Assembly (NCBI GenBank): GCA_004558485.1
Contig: SFCS01000015.1
Coordinates: forward strand, 1 to 32,230
Source of the DNA: Ruminococcus sp.
Lineage (GTDB): Bacteria; Bacillota; Clostridia; Oscillospirales; Acutalibacteraceae
DNA length: 32,230 nt
Direction of reading: 5' to 3'
The notes beneath the pieces are model-generated. The model made no database searches and was not told the DNA's origin. It was given only the letters and a program-made list of their open reading frames with translations. Below, one piece after another: positions 1 through 9,200 of the stretch (position 1 is its first letter; each line of letters opens with the position of its first letter). The translations under genes and the position numbers were made by a program.

Positions 1-633
<633 letters not shown>

Positions 634-832
634 TGGTATCAAAACCGTTTCCGGTCTCAATCGTTTTTCAGAGCGATTTCTGCTCATTTTGACGCTTTGC
701 GTCTTTGTGACCGGCCTCTCACCGGTCTGCATCTTTCGATGTGAATTAACGGGTAAAGTGTTTGTTTCTTGTTTGTTCGTTGTTTAATTTTCAAGGTCCT
801 GTGCGCTCTCGGTGCTCCGAGATAGCTTATCT
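634..832 (-). promoter_or_regulatory. 16S rRNA leader (transcribed, non-coding)
   Basis: About 200 nt between the proximal rRNA promoter and the 16S 5' end, with no credible gene. On the minus strand it starts with a small hairpin (CTCGGAGCACCGAG, near 810-823), followed by CCTTGAAAATTAAAC at about 784-798. That element resembles the conserved CCTTGAAAACT-type segment of Firmicute rRNA leaders linked to antitermination and processing. The rest is AC-rich. The antitermination role is inferred from the motif and its place. Confidence 0.6.
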
Positions 833-861
833 AGTATATCACAAAGCTTTCGCTTTGTCAA
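833..861 (-). promoter_or_regulatory. Proximal rRNA promoter (sigma-A)
   Basis: On the minus strand a perfect -35 TTGACA (856-861) is separated by exactly 17 bp from TATACT (833-838). It points into the 16S gene about 200 nt downstream. Near-consensus hexamers with ideal spacing are expected of a strong rRNA promoter. Confidence 0.85.
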
Positions 862-947
862 CACCTTTTTTCGCTTTTCTCGAAGTTTTTTTCGCTCGCT
901 CTCACGGGCTCTCCCAAACTGCGCCGCCGCCAAAAGACAGCTTTGTT

Positions 948-976
948 ATAATACCACCCGTTTTTTCGTTTGTCAA
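948..976 (-). promoter_or_regulatory. Distal rRNA promoter (sigma-A), overlapping the upstream stop codon
   Basis: On the minus strand TTGACA (971-976), a 17-bp spacer and TATTAT (948-953) form a second near-consensus promoter about 115 bp upstream of the first. The TGA stop of the cysteine-rich gene (973-975) lies inside this -35 hexamer. The ~100 bp between the two promoters (862-947) contains no gene that I can see. Tandem promoters are usual for Firmicute rRNA operons. Confidence 0.8.
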
Positions 977-1788
977 CAGGTTTTTTGCTTTTCGCGGCCG
1001 CAACCGCTCCCGTTGCCGGTCGCTGCCGGCGGGAAAAACTCGTTGACGGGGAAGCACATCTTACGGAATACCTCACAGGGGTTATCCGTGTTGCCGCAAC
1101 ATTCCTTGCTCGGCAGGCAATAGTCATAGACCGGCACGAGCATCTGCACGCGGCGGATGAGCTGCACGATCGTGAACAGACCCACCGTGACCACGGCGAC
1201 TCTGCCCTCCTGCGGATCGACAAAGCTGCCGCCGTAGCGGTTGCAGATCGCTTCGGGGATAGTGGTCTCACAGCAGCAACAACACTTGCACTCACAGACC
1301 TCCATGAGCTTTGCGCTCAGGATGACCGGGTCGGCGACCTGCACACAGCAGCGCGGCATGTTGCGCGTCGGCGCATCCTGCGCATCATTGTCGTGGCCGG
1401 TGTATTCGCTGCCGAACACCTTGACATTGCCCTCACTGCCGTAGAGGATGACTTTCTTCTGATAGACCGACACGCCGCAGACCTCGGCACAGGGCGCGCC
1501 GTGGCCGCTGAACACCTCGAGGCGGATCTCAAAGAAGAAGGTCAGATCACAGGAATAGTACCCGCGGTTGAAGGGGAGCGATTCAACATCTATATAAGTA
1601 TTGATGACCTCTACCTTTTTCGGTCGCACGCCCGTTGCGCGCTCGATCAGCAGTTGATCGCGCTCACAGAAATAGACGCGCATGTTTTCGGCACAGTCCT
1701 TATCGCCGCAGCTGTCGTAGACTCGACCGGCGTCGATGCAGACGGCTTCCTTGCAGCCGCCGTCGCGGATCATTCGATTTTCTGCCAT
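973..1788 (-). CDS. Cysteine-rich conserved clostridial protein of unknown function
   Basis: A 271-aa protein with 25 cysteines (about 9%), including a cluster at residues 165-173 (CECKCCCCC) and further Cys pairs at 147-148 and near the C terminus. The N-terminal half has a pattern I associate with a conserved clostridial family (CIDAGRVYDSCGDKDC at about 17-32, then a YIDVESLPFNRGYYS stretch). I know no assigned function. There is no signal peptide or clear membrane segment, apart from one hydrophobic stretch at about 195-215. The start is supported by GGGAGGA shortly before the ATG. The gene lies alone between pcrA and the rRNA promoters. A sigma-K-like promoter directly upstream suggests late mother-cell expression, so a spore-coat or exosporium role is a reasonable but unproven inference. 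Confidence 0.85.
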   Translation of the reverse strand: MAENRMIRDGGCKEAVCIDAGRVYDSCGDKDCAENMRVYFCERDQLLIERATGVRPKKVEVINTYIDVESLPFNRGYYSCDLTFFFEIRLEVFSGHGAPCAEVCGVSVYQKKVILYGSEGNVKVFGSEYTGHDNDAQDAPTRNMPRCCVQVADPVILSAKLMEVCECKCCCCCETTIPEAICNRYGGSFVDPQEGRVAVVTVGLFTIVQLIRRVQMLVPVYDYCLPSKECCGNTDNPCEVFRKMCFPVNEFFPPAATGNGSGCGREKQKTC

Positions 1789-1846
1789 AATAAATCCTCC
1801 CGTTACAAAATCACATATGTTCGGTGCCGGTGCGGCACTTCACTAT

Positions 1847-1873
1847 TATGATATGTGGACGGGAGAAATCGGT
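1847..1873 (-). promoter_or_regulatory. Putative sigma-K-type promoter of the cysteine-rich gene
   Basis: On the minus strand, AC (1872-1873), a 16-bp spacer and CATATCATA (1847-1855) fit the Bacillus sigma-K pattern AC-N16/17-CATANNNTA at every fixed position. It lies wholly in the 88-bp gap between the pcrA stop codon and the cysteine-rich gene, about 60 bp before its ATG. There is no competing sigma-A promoter in the gap. The motif is short, so chance remains possible. Confidence 0.5.
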
Positions 1874-1876
1874 GCG

Positions 1877-4300
1877 TCAGGTTTTTGTCAGTTTTGCAAA
1901 ATTGTTCATGATCTTTTTCACACCGACGCCTTCAAAGCGGATCTCGAGCAGACTGTCGTTGCCCATCGGGGTGACCTTTTGGACGACGCCGACACCGAAG
2001 GTGCCGTGACGCACCACATCGCCCGCTTTCAGGGTACAGGGAGCGGCCTTCGGCGCGGAGAACACCGACCTTGCCGCCTTTGCCGCTGTGTGGGCGGGAG
2101 ACGGCACGGCAGGGCGCGCAGGCGTTTCCTCGGCAGCGGTATAGCGGCTGCCGCCGAAGCTATAGGACACGCCGCCGTATGTCGGGCGGCTGCTGCGGTT
2201 ATCCACATCCAAAAGCTGTGCGGGAATGTCCTGCAAAAACCGTGAGGGGCGGTTATAGGTCGTGTGACCGTACAGCATACGGCTGGTCGCGTTGCAGATA
2301 TACAGCTCTTCTCTGGCACGGGTGATCGCCACATAGCAAAGGCGGCGATCCTCCTCAAGCTCCTCGGGCTTATACATCCCCTGCATGCCGGGGAACACGC
2401 CCTCCTCAAAGCCGGGCAGCAGCACCACAGGGAACTCCAGTCCCTTTGAGGCATGCATCGTCATCAGCGTGACCGAGTCGGCACCCGCATCATAGTTGTC
2501 GATGTCGGTGAGCAGCGCCATTTCCTCCAAAAAGCCCGCCAGTGTCGGCGCTTCTTCGACGGCGTTTTGCTCATAGTTCAGGATGTTGGAGGCAAGCTCG
2601 TTCAGGTTATCCACCCGTTCCGCCTCCTCTTGTCCCGCCTGTTCCCACATCGCCAGATAGCCCGTAGACTCCAGCATCGTTCTGTAGAGCAGATGGAGCG
2701 CTATTTCCGGATCGGTCGCCATGGTGCGCAGATTTTCGATCATGGAAACAAAAAGCTGCAAACGGTTTGCCGCACGCGCAAGCTCGGGATACTGCGCTGC
2801 GTTTGCCAGCACCGTATACAGCGGGACGCCGGTCTCGTCGGCGATCGCCGCCGCGCGATCCATCGTCGCATCGCCGATGCTGCGTTTCGGCTCATTGATG
2901 ATGCGGCGCAGGCTCACCGTGTCGGCGGGGTTGTTGATGAGCCGCAGATATGCCAGCGCGTCCTTGACCTCTTTGGTGTCGGTGAAGCGGTGGCCGCCGA
3001 TGATGCGATACGGCACGCCGCTTTTCACCAGTGCCTGTTCAATGGCGTTGGACTGCGCGTTGGCACGGTACAAAACGGCAAAATCGCTGAAATGCCGTCC
3101 CGCCGAAACGCCCGACAACACCGTTTCCGCCACAAAGACGCCCTCCGCCTGCGCATTGTCCAGCGTGACGGCGTGCAATTTCTTGCCGACGGCGTTTTCC
3201 GTCCACAGTGTCTTGCCCTTACGGTTGACATTGTGGGCGATCACAGCGTTGGCGGCATCGAGGATGTTCTGCGTGGAGCGATAGTTTTGCTCCAGACGGA
3301 TGACGGCGCAATCCTTGAACTCGTTTTCAAAGTTCAGGATGTTCTCAATGGTCGCGCCGCGGAATTTATAAATGCTCTGATCGTCGTCGCCCACCACGCA
3401 CAGGTTGCCGTTTCCCTCCGCAAGCAGGCTCACGAGGCGGTATTGCGCGTGGTTGGTGTCCTGATATTCGTCCACCATGATATAGGGGTAGCGGCGGCGG
3501 TAGTGATCGGCGACCTCGGGGCACTGCTCGAAAAGATCGATCACACGGCACAAAAGGTCATCAAAGTCCATAGCATCCGCCTCTTTCAGACGGCTCTGAT
3601 ACAGTGCATAGCACCGCGCCACCGCCTGCAGCCGCACATTGCCCGTCACCTCGGGAAGCTTGGCATAGTCTGCGGGCGACAGGAGGCTGTCCTTGGCGCG
3701 ACTGATCTCGGCGAGCACCGCGCGGTGCCCCAAAAACTTTTCATCGATGTTCAGCGCCTTCATGCAATCCTTCATAAGACGGCGGCTGTCATCGGTGTCA
3801 TAGATGGTAAAATGTGCGGAATAGCCAAGCGGCGCGCCGTCGCGGCGCAGGATGCGGGCACAAAAAGAATGGAAAGTGCCCGCCATGACCTCGTCACCGG
3901 CAGAGCCGAGCATCCGCGACAGGCGTTCGCGCAGCTCGCCCGCCGCCTTGTTGGTGAAGGTGATCGCCAGCACCTGCCACGCAGGGCAGGGATCGACCGC
4001 AAGCAGCGCCGCCGTTTCGTCATCGATCTGTGAAGCCCCCGTCGCGCATGCCCGCAGCTTTTCCTCCTGCTGCGGAGAAATGAAGGACGGCATGTCCGTC
4101 GCGTGATAGGCGTTGCCGAAGCGCACCAGGTTGGCGATGCGGTTGATGAGCACGGTGGTCTTGCCGCTGCCCGCGCCCGCCAGGATCAGCAGCGCGCCCT
4201 CGGTCTGAAACACTGCCTCCCGCTGACGGTTGTTCATGCGGGAAAAATGCCGCGAAAGTGCCGCGCGGCGCAGGGATAAAAACTCTTCCTTTGTCAACAT
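1877..4300 (-). CDS. pcrA: ATP-dependent DNA helicase PcrA/UvrD (SF1A, 3'-5')
   Basis: An 807-aa superfamily 1 helicase that unwinds DNA 3'-5' in repair and plasmid replication and removes RecA filaments and stalled polymerase. All hallmark motifs are visible: Walker A GAGSGKT (42-48), motif Ia ITFTNKAAGE, motif II VDEYQDTN, motif III VVGDDDQSIYKFRGA, motif IV LEQNYRST, motif V MTMHASKGLEFPVV and motif VI YVAITRARE. The C-terminal tail ends in a GDVVRHGTFGVGVV-type tudor-like domain, typical of Gram-positive PcrA. Length is slightly above the usual ~730. The start follows GGAGG with 4-5 nt spacing. A terminator-like hairpin lies immediately before that ribosome-binding site. No ligA is adjacent, although pcrA-ligA pairing is common in Firmicutes; ligA lies about 18 kb away here. 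Confidence 0.97.
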   Translation of the reverse strand: MLTKEEFLSLRRAALSRHFSRMNNRQREAVFQTEGALLILAGAGSGKTTVLINRIANLVRFGNAYHATDMPSFISPQQEEKLRACATGASQIDDETAALLAVDPCPAWQVLAITFTNKAAGELRERLSRMLGSAGDEVMAGTFHSFCARILRRDGAPLGYSAHFTIYDTDDSRRLMKDCMKALNIDEKFLGHRAVLAEISRAKDSLLSPADYAKLPEVTGNVRLQAVARCYALYQSRLKEADAMDFDDLLCRVIDLFEQCPEVADHYRRRYPYIMVDEYQDTNHAQYRLVSLLAEGNGNLCVVGDDDQSIYKFRGATIENILNFENEFKDCAVIRLEQNYRSTQNILDAANAVIAHNVNRKGKTLWTENAVGKKLHAVTLDNAQAEGVFVAETVLSGVSAGRHFSDFAVLYRANAQSNAIEQALVKSGVPYRIIGGHRFTDTKEVKDALAYLRLINNPADTVSLRRIINEPKRSIGDATMDRAAAIADETGVPLYTVLANAAQYPELARAANRLQLFVSMIENLRTMATDPEIALHLLYRTMLESTGYLAMWEQAGQEEAERVDNLNELASNILNYEQNAVEEAPTLAGFLEEMALLTDIDNYDAGADSVTLMTMHASKGLEFPVVLLPGFEEGVFPGMQGMYKPEELEEDRRLCYVAITRAREELYICNATSRMLYGHTTYNRPSRFLQDIPAQLLDVDNRSSRPTYGGVSYSFGGSRYTAAEETPARPAVPSPAHTAAKAARSVFSAPKAAPCTLKAGDVVRHGTFGVGVVQKVTPMGNDSLLEIRFEGVGVKKIMNNFAKLTKT

Positions 4301-4310
4301 ATATCCTCCG

Positions 4311-4338
4311 AAAAAAAGGAGGACGGCAAGCGTCCTCC
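4311..4338 (-). terminator. Intrinsic terminator after the decarboxylase beta gene
   Basis: On the minus strand a perfect 8-bp stem (GGAGGACG/CGTCCTCC, loop CTTGC) is followed by seven T. It lies 17 nt past the beta-subunit stop codon. The T-run ends directly before the CGGAGG ribosome-binding site of pcrA, leaving no room for a separate pcrA promoter after it. Confidence 0.85.
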
Positions 4339-4355
4339 CTTTCAGTTTTTCAAAA

Positions 4356-5771
4356 TCAGCCGAACAGCGTCAGCAGAACGCCCGCCGCGACCGCAGAACC
4401 GATCACGCCTGCGACATTCGGACCCATGGCGTGCATGAGCAGGAAGTTGCCGGGATTTTCCTTCTGACCGACCTTCTGCGACACACGCGCCGCCATCGGC
4501 ACAGCCGACACACCGGCAGAGCCGATGAGGGGGTTGACCTTGCCGCCGGACAGCACATACATCAGCTTGCCGAGCAGCACGCCGCCTGCCGTGCCGAAAC
4601 CGAACGCCAAGAGGCCCAGGCAGATGATGAGCAGCGTCTTGATCTGCAGGAAGGATGCCGCGTTGGCAGTCGCGCCGACGGTCACGCCGAGGCAGATGGT
4701 GACGATGTTCATAAGCTCGTTCTGCGCCGTCTTGGAAATGCGATCCACAACGCCGCTCTCACGCATCAGGTTGCCGAGCATGAGCATGCCGACCAGCGGT
4801 GCCGCGCTGGGCAGCAGCAGGACCACGACCACGGTGACAAAGATCGGGAACAGGATCTTCTCGGTCTTGGAGACCGTGCGCAGCTGCGTCATGACAACGG
4901 AGCGCTCTTTCTTGGTGGTCAGCGCCCGCATGATGGGCGGCTGAATGATCGGCACAAGCGCCATATATGAATATGCCGCGATGGCGATCGCTCCCAGCAG
5001 ATGCGGCGCGAGCTTGGAAGTGAGATAAATCGCGGTCGGACCGTCCGCACCGCCGATGATGGCGATGGACGCCGCCTCCTGCTGTGTAAAGTTCAGCCCT
5101 GCAATGTCCAGCAGGTTCAGCGCACGCGCGCCGAGATAGGTGAGGAAGATGCCGAGCTGCGCCGCAGCGCCGAGCAAAAAGCTCTTCGGGTTCGAGAGCA
5201 GCGGGCCGAAGTCGGTCATCGCGCCGACGCCGAGGAAAATGAGCGGCGGATAGATGCCGAATTTCACGCCCTGGTAGAGATACCACAAAAGGCCGCCCTG
5301 CTCAAAATGCTGCCAGAACGGGATGGAGACCGTCGCACTGCCGTCAGCATTCTTGGTGACGGGGTAGATACCGTTGCCGGTGTTATACACGAGCACCTCT
5401 GTTCCGTCGCCCTTCGTGTAGGTGACGATGTGCGCATCCGACGCATCGACGGAGACTTCGTTGAGATAAACAGGATAGACCTGTTCATATGTTCCCTCTA
5501 CATAGGCGGTCATTTCCTCCACCGAAAAGGGCACCAATGAGTTTTTTTGCGGATCCATCACGCCGCCGAGCGGCAGGTTCACGAGCAGCATGCCGAACGC
5601 AATCGGCAAAAGCAGCAGCGGCTCGAACTGTTTGCGGATCGCCAGGTACAGCAGCACGCCGGCAATGGCGATCATGATGAGGTTTTTCCAACCGCCGTTT
5701 TCAAAGTTGCAGATTTGCGCCAGACCGGAGGACGCCCACAGATCGGCAAGTGCCTCTAAAAATCTCTCCAT
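4356..5771 (-). CDS. Sodium-pumping decarboxylase beta subunit (OadB/GcdB/MmdB family)
   Basis: A multi-spanning membrane subunit that couples decarboxylation of a biotin-bound carboxyl group to sodium export. The conserved family segments are present: IIGGADGPTAIYL with the conserved Asp, the LYQGVK-GIYPPLIFLG-GAMTDFGPLL region at about 163-195, and a C-terminal GSAGVSAVPMAARVSQK block. I chose the ATG at 5771 (471 aa) because GAAAGGGGCG precedes it at normal spacing; an in-frame ATG nine codons upstream has no such site. Family members are usually about 370-430 aa. The excess is an ~84-residue hydrophilic insertion at residues 74-157. The substrate (oxaloacetate, methylmalonyl-CoA or glutaconyl-CoA) cannot be told, because no carboxyltransferase gene is in the window. 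It follows the gamma-subunit gene by 16 bp. Confidence 0.93.
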   Translation of the reverse strand: MERFLEALADLWASSGLAQICNFENGGWKNLIMIAIAGVLLYLAIRKQFEPLLLLPIAFGMLLVNLPLGGVMDPQKNSLVPFSVEEMTAYVEGTYEQVYPVYLNEVSVDASDAHIVTYTKGDGTEVLVYNTGNGIYPVTKNADGSATVSIPFWQHFEQGGLLWYLYQGVKFGIYPPLIFLGVGAMTDFGPLLSNPKSFLLGAAAQLGIFLTYLGARALNLLDIAGLNFTQQEAASIAIIGGADGPTAIYLTSKLAPHLLGAIAIAAYSYMALVPIIQPPIMRALTTKKERSVVMTQLRTVSKTEKILFPIFVTVVVVLLLPSAAPLVGMLMLGNLMRESGVVDRISKTAQNELMNIVTICLGVTVGATANAASFLQIKTLLIICLGLLAFGFGTAGGVLLGKLMYVLSGGKVNPLIGSAGVSAVPMAARVSQKVGQKENPGNFLLMHAMGPNVAGVIGSAVAAGVLLTLFG

Positions 5772-5787
5772 GTGTAACGCCCCTTTC

Positions 5788-6144
5788 TCACTTCGCACGG
5801 TCGATCTTGCGAATGGTGTACGGCTTACCCGCAGGCATGGACGCCGCCACCGCGGCAGCGATCACCGCGGTCTCCTCGTCGGAAATGCCGTTGCGCACCT
5901 GCGCCTCCGAAACAGACGGGCCGATGTCTGTAGCCGCCGCAACAGGAGCGGCAACGGGCGCGGCGTCGACCGCCGCCGGTTCTTCCTTTTTGTCCAGCGA
6001 CGCCATGATGATGCCGAACAGCTTAAAAATTCCGGTGAGCAACAGCAAAACAGTAAACACGACGACAAAACCGATCGCAATCGTCCCGCCTGCGTCACTG
6101 AGGATTTTCGCTGCGGAATCGCCCGCCAGCAAAAACAGTGTCAT
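5788..6144 (-). CDS. OadG-family gamma subunit of a sodium-pumping decarboxylase
   Basis: A 118-aa protein with one N-terminal transmembrane helix (about 20-45, AIGFVVVFTVLLLLTGIFKL), an Ala/Pro-rich linker (about 52-72) and a C-terminal EETAVIAAAVAASM segment ending in a basic PYTIRKIDRAK tail. This is the layout of OadG, which holds the carboxyltransferase and beta subunits together. It starts after GGGGGA and has its own strong promoter upstream. With the beta gene it forms a two-gene transcription unit ended by the hairpin at 4311-4338. The family assignment rests on architecture and neighbour rather than strong sequence motifs. Confidence 0.85.
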   Translation of the reverse strand: MTLFLLAGDSAAKILSDAGGTIAIGFVVVFTVLLLLTGIFKLFGIIMASLDKKEEPAAVDAAPVAAPVAAATDIGPSVSEAQVRNGISDEETAVIAAAVAASMPAGKPYTIRKIDRAK

Positions 6145-6208
6145 ATGTATCCCCCAATTTCACGCACAAAAGAAAACCACCTTTGCGCCCATTATAAAAT
6201 ACTCCTGT

Positions 6209-6237
6209 ATTATACGCGATTGTGTGAAAAATTGCAA
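6209..6237 (-). promoter_or_regulatory. Sigma-A promoter of the decarboxylase gamma-beta unit
   Basis: On the minus strand TTGCAA (6232-6237), a 17-bp spacer and a perfect TATAAT (6209-6214) lie in the 112-bp gap after polC. They are about 65 bp before the gamma-subunit ATG. This separates the decarboxylase genes from the upstream polC operon. No clear terminator follows polC, so read-through is also possible. Confidence 0.85.
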
Positions 6238-6256
6238 TGCCTTTTTCGCTTTTTCG

Positions 6257-9200
6257 TCAAAAAAATGTCAGCTGACTGGTCTCCGGCAGATCGCCGAGCG
6301 CACCCATGTCCCGCAGCGCCTGTATCACCGTTTTGGAAACGCCGCTGCGGTTTTGCAGGTCGTCGCCGGAAATGAACGGATCGTTCGGATCGCAGGCATC
6401 GGCAAGCCCCTGTGCCGCCGCCTCGCCGAGTCCCTTGAGCGAACCGAACGGCAGACGGATCGCGCCGTCCTCCGGCAGGAACTTATAGGCGTGCGATTTA
6501 TAGAGGTCGATGGGCAAAAAGCGGATGCCGCGCTGCATCGCCTCATAGACGATGTGCAGCGTTTCCGCCAGTCCCTGTTCGTTGGCGGTGGCTTCCTTGC
6601 CCTTCTCGCGAAGCTGACGGATGGTCTCGTGGACATGCTCCTTGCCGTGGATGACCGGCTCGGCGTCAAAATCCTCGCGCCGCGCGGTGAAATATGCCGC
6701 ATAATAGGCGACCGGCTCGTGCACCTTATACCACGCCACGCGCAGGGCGGCAATGATATACGCCGCAGCGTGCGCCTTCGGGAACATGTATTTGATCTTC
6801 ATGCAGGAGTCGATATACCATTCGGGTACACCGTGCTCGCGCATGGCGTTGAAATGCTCCTCGGTGAGCAGCTTGGTGGCGTTGCCCTTTCGCACGATCT
6901 CCATGATCTTGAAGGCCATCTTCGGTTCAAGACCCTTGTGCAGCAGGTAGACCATGATGCTGTCTCGTGTGCCGATAACATCCGAAATGGTGCAGGTGCC
7001 CGCGCGGATCAGCTCCTGTGCGTTGCCGAGCCACACATCCGTGCCGTGGGACAGACCGGAGATCTGCAGCAGGTCGGCAAAGGTCTTCGGGTTACAGTCG
7101 AGCAGCATCTGCCGCACGAAGTTTGTGCCCATTTCCGGCAGCGACAGCGTACCCGTTTCGCAATCGATGTCCTCCGGTGTGACGCCGAGCGCCTTCGGGG
7201 AGGTGAACAGCGAATAGACCTCGGGGTCGGACATGTCCACATCCATCACGCTGATGCCGCTGTATTCTTCAAGGTATTTATAGGTCGTCGGAATGACATG
7301 TCCGAGGTTATCGAGCTTTAAGATGGTGTCGTGGATGGAATGAAAGTCGAAGTGGGTGGTGATGACATCCGAGTCCGCCTTGTCCGCCGGATGCTGCACG
7401 GGACAGAAATCCTCCACATCATAGTCATCCGGTACGACCACCATGCCGCCGGGGTGCTGACCCGTGGTGCGCTTAACACCGGTGCAGCCGATGGCAAGGC
7501 GGTTTATTTCCGCGTTGCTGTAGACGGTCTCGTGCTCCGCCTCATACTTTTTCACATAGCCGTAGGCGGTCTTGTCCGCCACCGTGGCAATTGTGCCTGC
7601 CTTGAACACGTGCTCCGTGCCGAACAGGGTCTCGGTGTATTTGTGGGCGCGGGTCTGATACTCACTGGCGAAGTTCAGGTCGATATCCGGCGCTTTGTCA
7701 CCGTCGAAGCCGAGGAAGGTCTCGAACGGAATTTCATGGCCGTCGCGCGTCAGCATTTCGCCGCACTGCGGGCATGCCTTGGGCGGCAGATCAAAGCCCG
7801 AGCCGACCTCGCCGTGGACGAAAAATTCGGAATATTTACACTTCTTACAGACATAGTGCGGCGCAAGCGGGTTTACCTCCGAGATGCCCGCCATGTTCGC
7901 CACAAACGACGAGCCGACCGAACCGCGCGAGCCGACGAGATAGCCGTTCTCGACCGAGTTGTGCACCAGCTTTTGCGCGATCATGTACAAAACCGCAAAG
8001 CCGTGCTTGATGATCGACCCGAGCTCTCTGTCCAGTCGCTTTTGCACGATCTCCGGCACGGGATCGCCGTAGATCTCCTTGGCGCGTCCCCAGGTGATCT
8101 CCTGGAGCTGCTCGTCCGCGCCGTCGATGTGCGGCGGAAAAGTGCCGAGCGGAATGGGGCGGATGTCCTCCACCATGTCCGCGATCTTATTCGGGTTTTC
8201 AATGACGATCTCGCGCGCCTTTTCCGGCGGGAGATAGTCAAATTCCTTCAGCATTTCCTCGGTCGTGCGCAGATAGAGCGGCGCTTGTATGTCGGCGTCG
8301 GAAAATCCGTTGCCCGCCATCAGGATGCGACGGAAGGCCGCGTCCTCGGGATCCATGAAGTGCACATCGCAGGTGGCGCAAACAGGCTTTCCCAGCTTTT
8401 CGCCGAGCTTCAGGACAGTGCGGTTATAATCCCGCAGCTGCTCCTCATCGGTCGCGGTGCCGTTGCGCAGCATGAAGGCGTTGTTGCCGAGCGGCTGCAC
8501 CTCTAAATAGTCATAGAATTTGGCGATCGCCAGCAGCTCCTCGAACGGCTTACCCTCGACAATCGCGGAGAAAAGCTCGCCCGCCTCGCACGCGCTGCCG
8601 ACGAGGAGCCCCTCACGATGCTTTTCGAGCATGGAGCGGGTGATGCGCGGATGGCGATAGAAGCAGGAAAGGTTCGACCACGAAATGAGCTTGTAGAGAT
8701 TTTTCAGTCCCGTGTTGTTGCGTACCAGCAGGATCATGTGATAGGATTTTCCCTTTTTCGGATCAATGCCCGAGAGCTTTGTGTTGATCTCACTGACGGT
8801 CGTGATCTCCCGTTCCTTCAGCGCGGCGATCTCCTTTTGCAGAATCTGCGCCAACACGCGGGCGTCATCGCAGGCGCGGTGATGCTGGAAGGGCGGCAGC
8901 TCCAGATGCTTTGCCACGATGTCCAGCTTATATTTTTTCAGCTCGGGATAGAGACTTTGGCTCAGCGGCAGCGTGTCGAGCGCCGTAAAGTCATAGGGCA
9001 TATCGCAGCGCAGCGCGGCGGCGCGCAGAAAGCCGGTGTCAAATCCGGCGTTGTGCGCCGCAAGCAGCTTGCAGTCGCCGCAGAAGGCATAGAATTTTTC
9101 GAGCGCCTCCTTCTCGTGCGGCGCGTCCTTCACCATGTCATCGGTGATGCCGGTCAGCTCCGTGATGTGCGCGGGGATGGGCTTTTCGGGGTTGACGAAG

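Noticed and set aside
2453..4033. Plus-strand open frame of 526 codons
   Set aside because: Antisense to pcrA; no domain, no ribosome-binding site of note.
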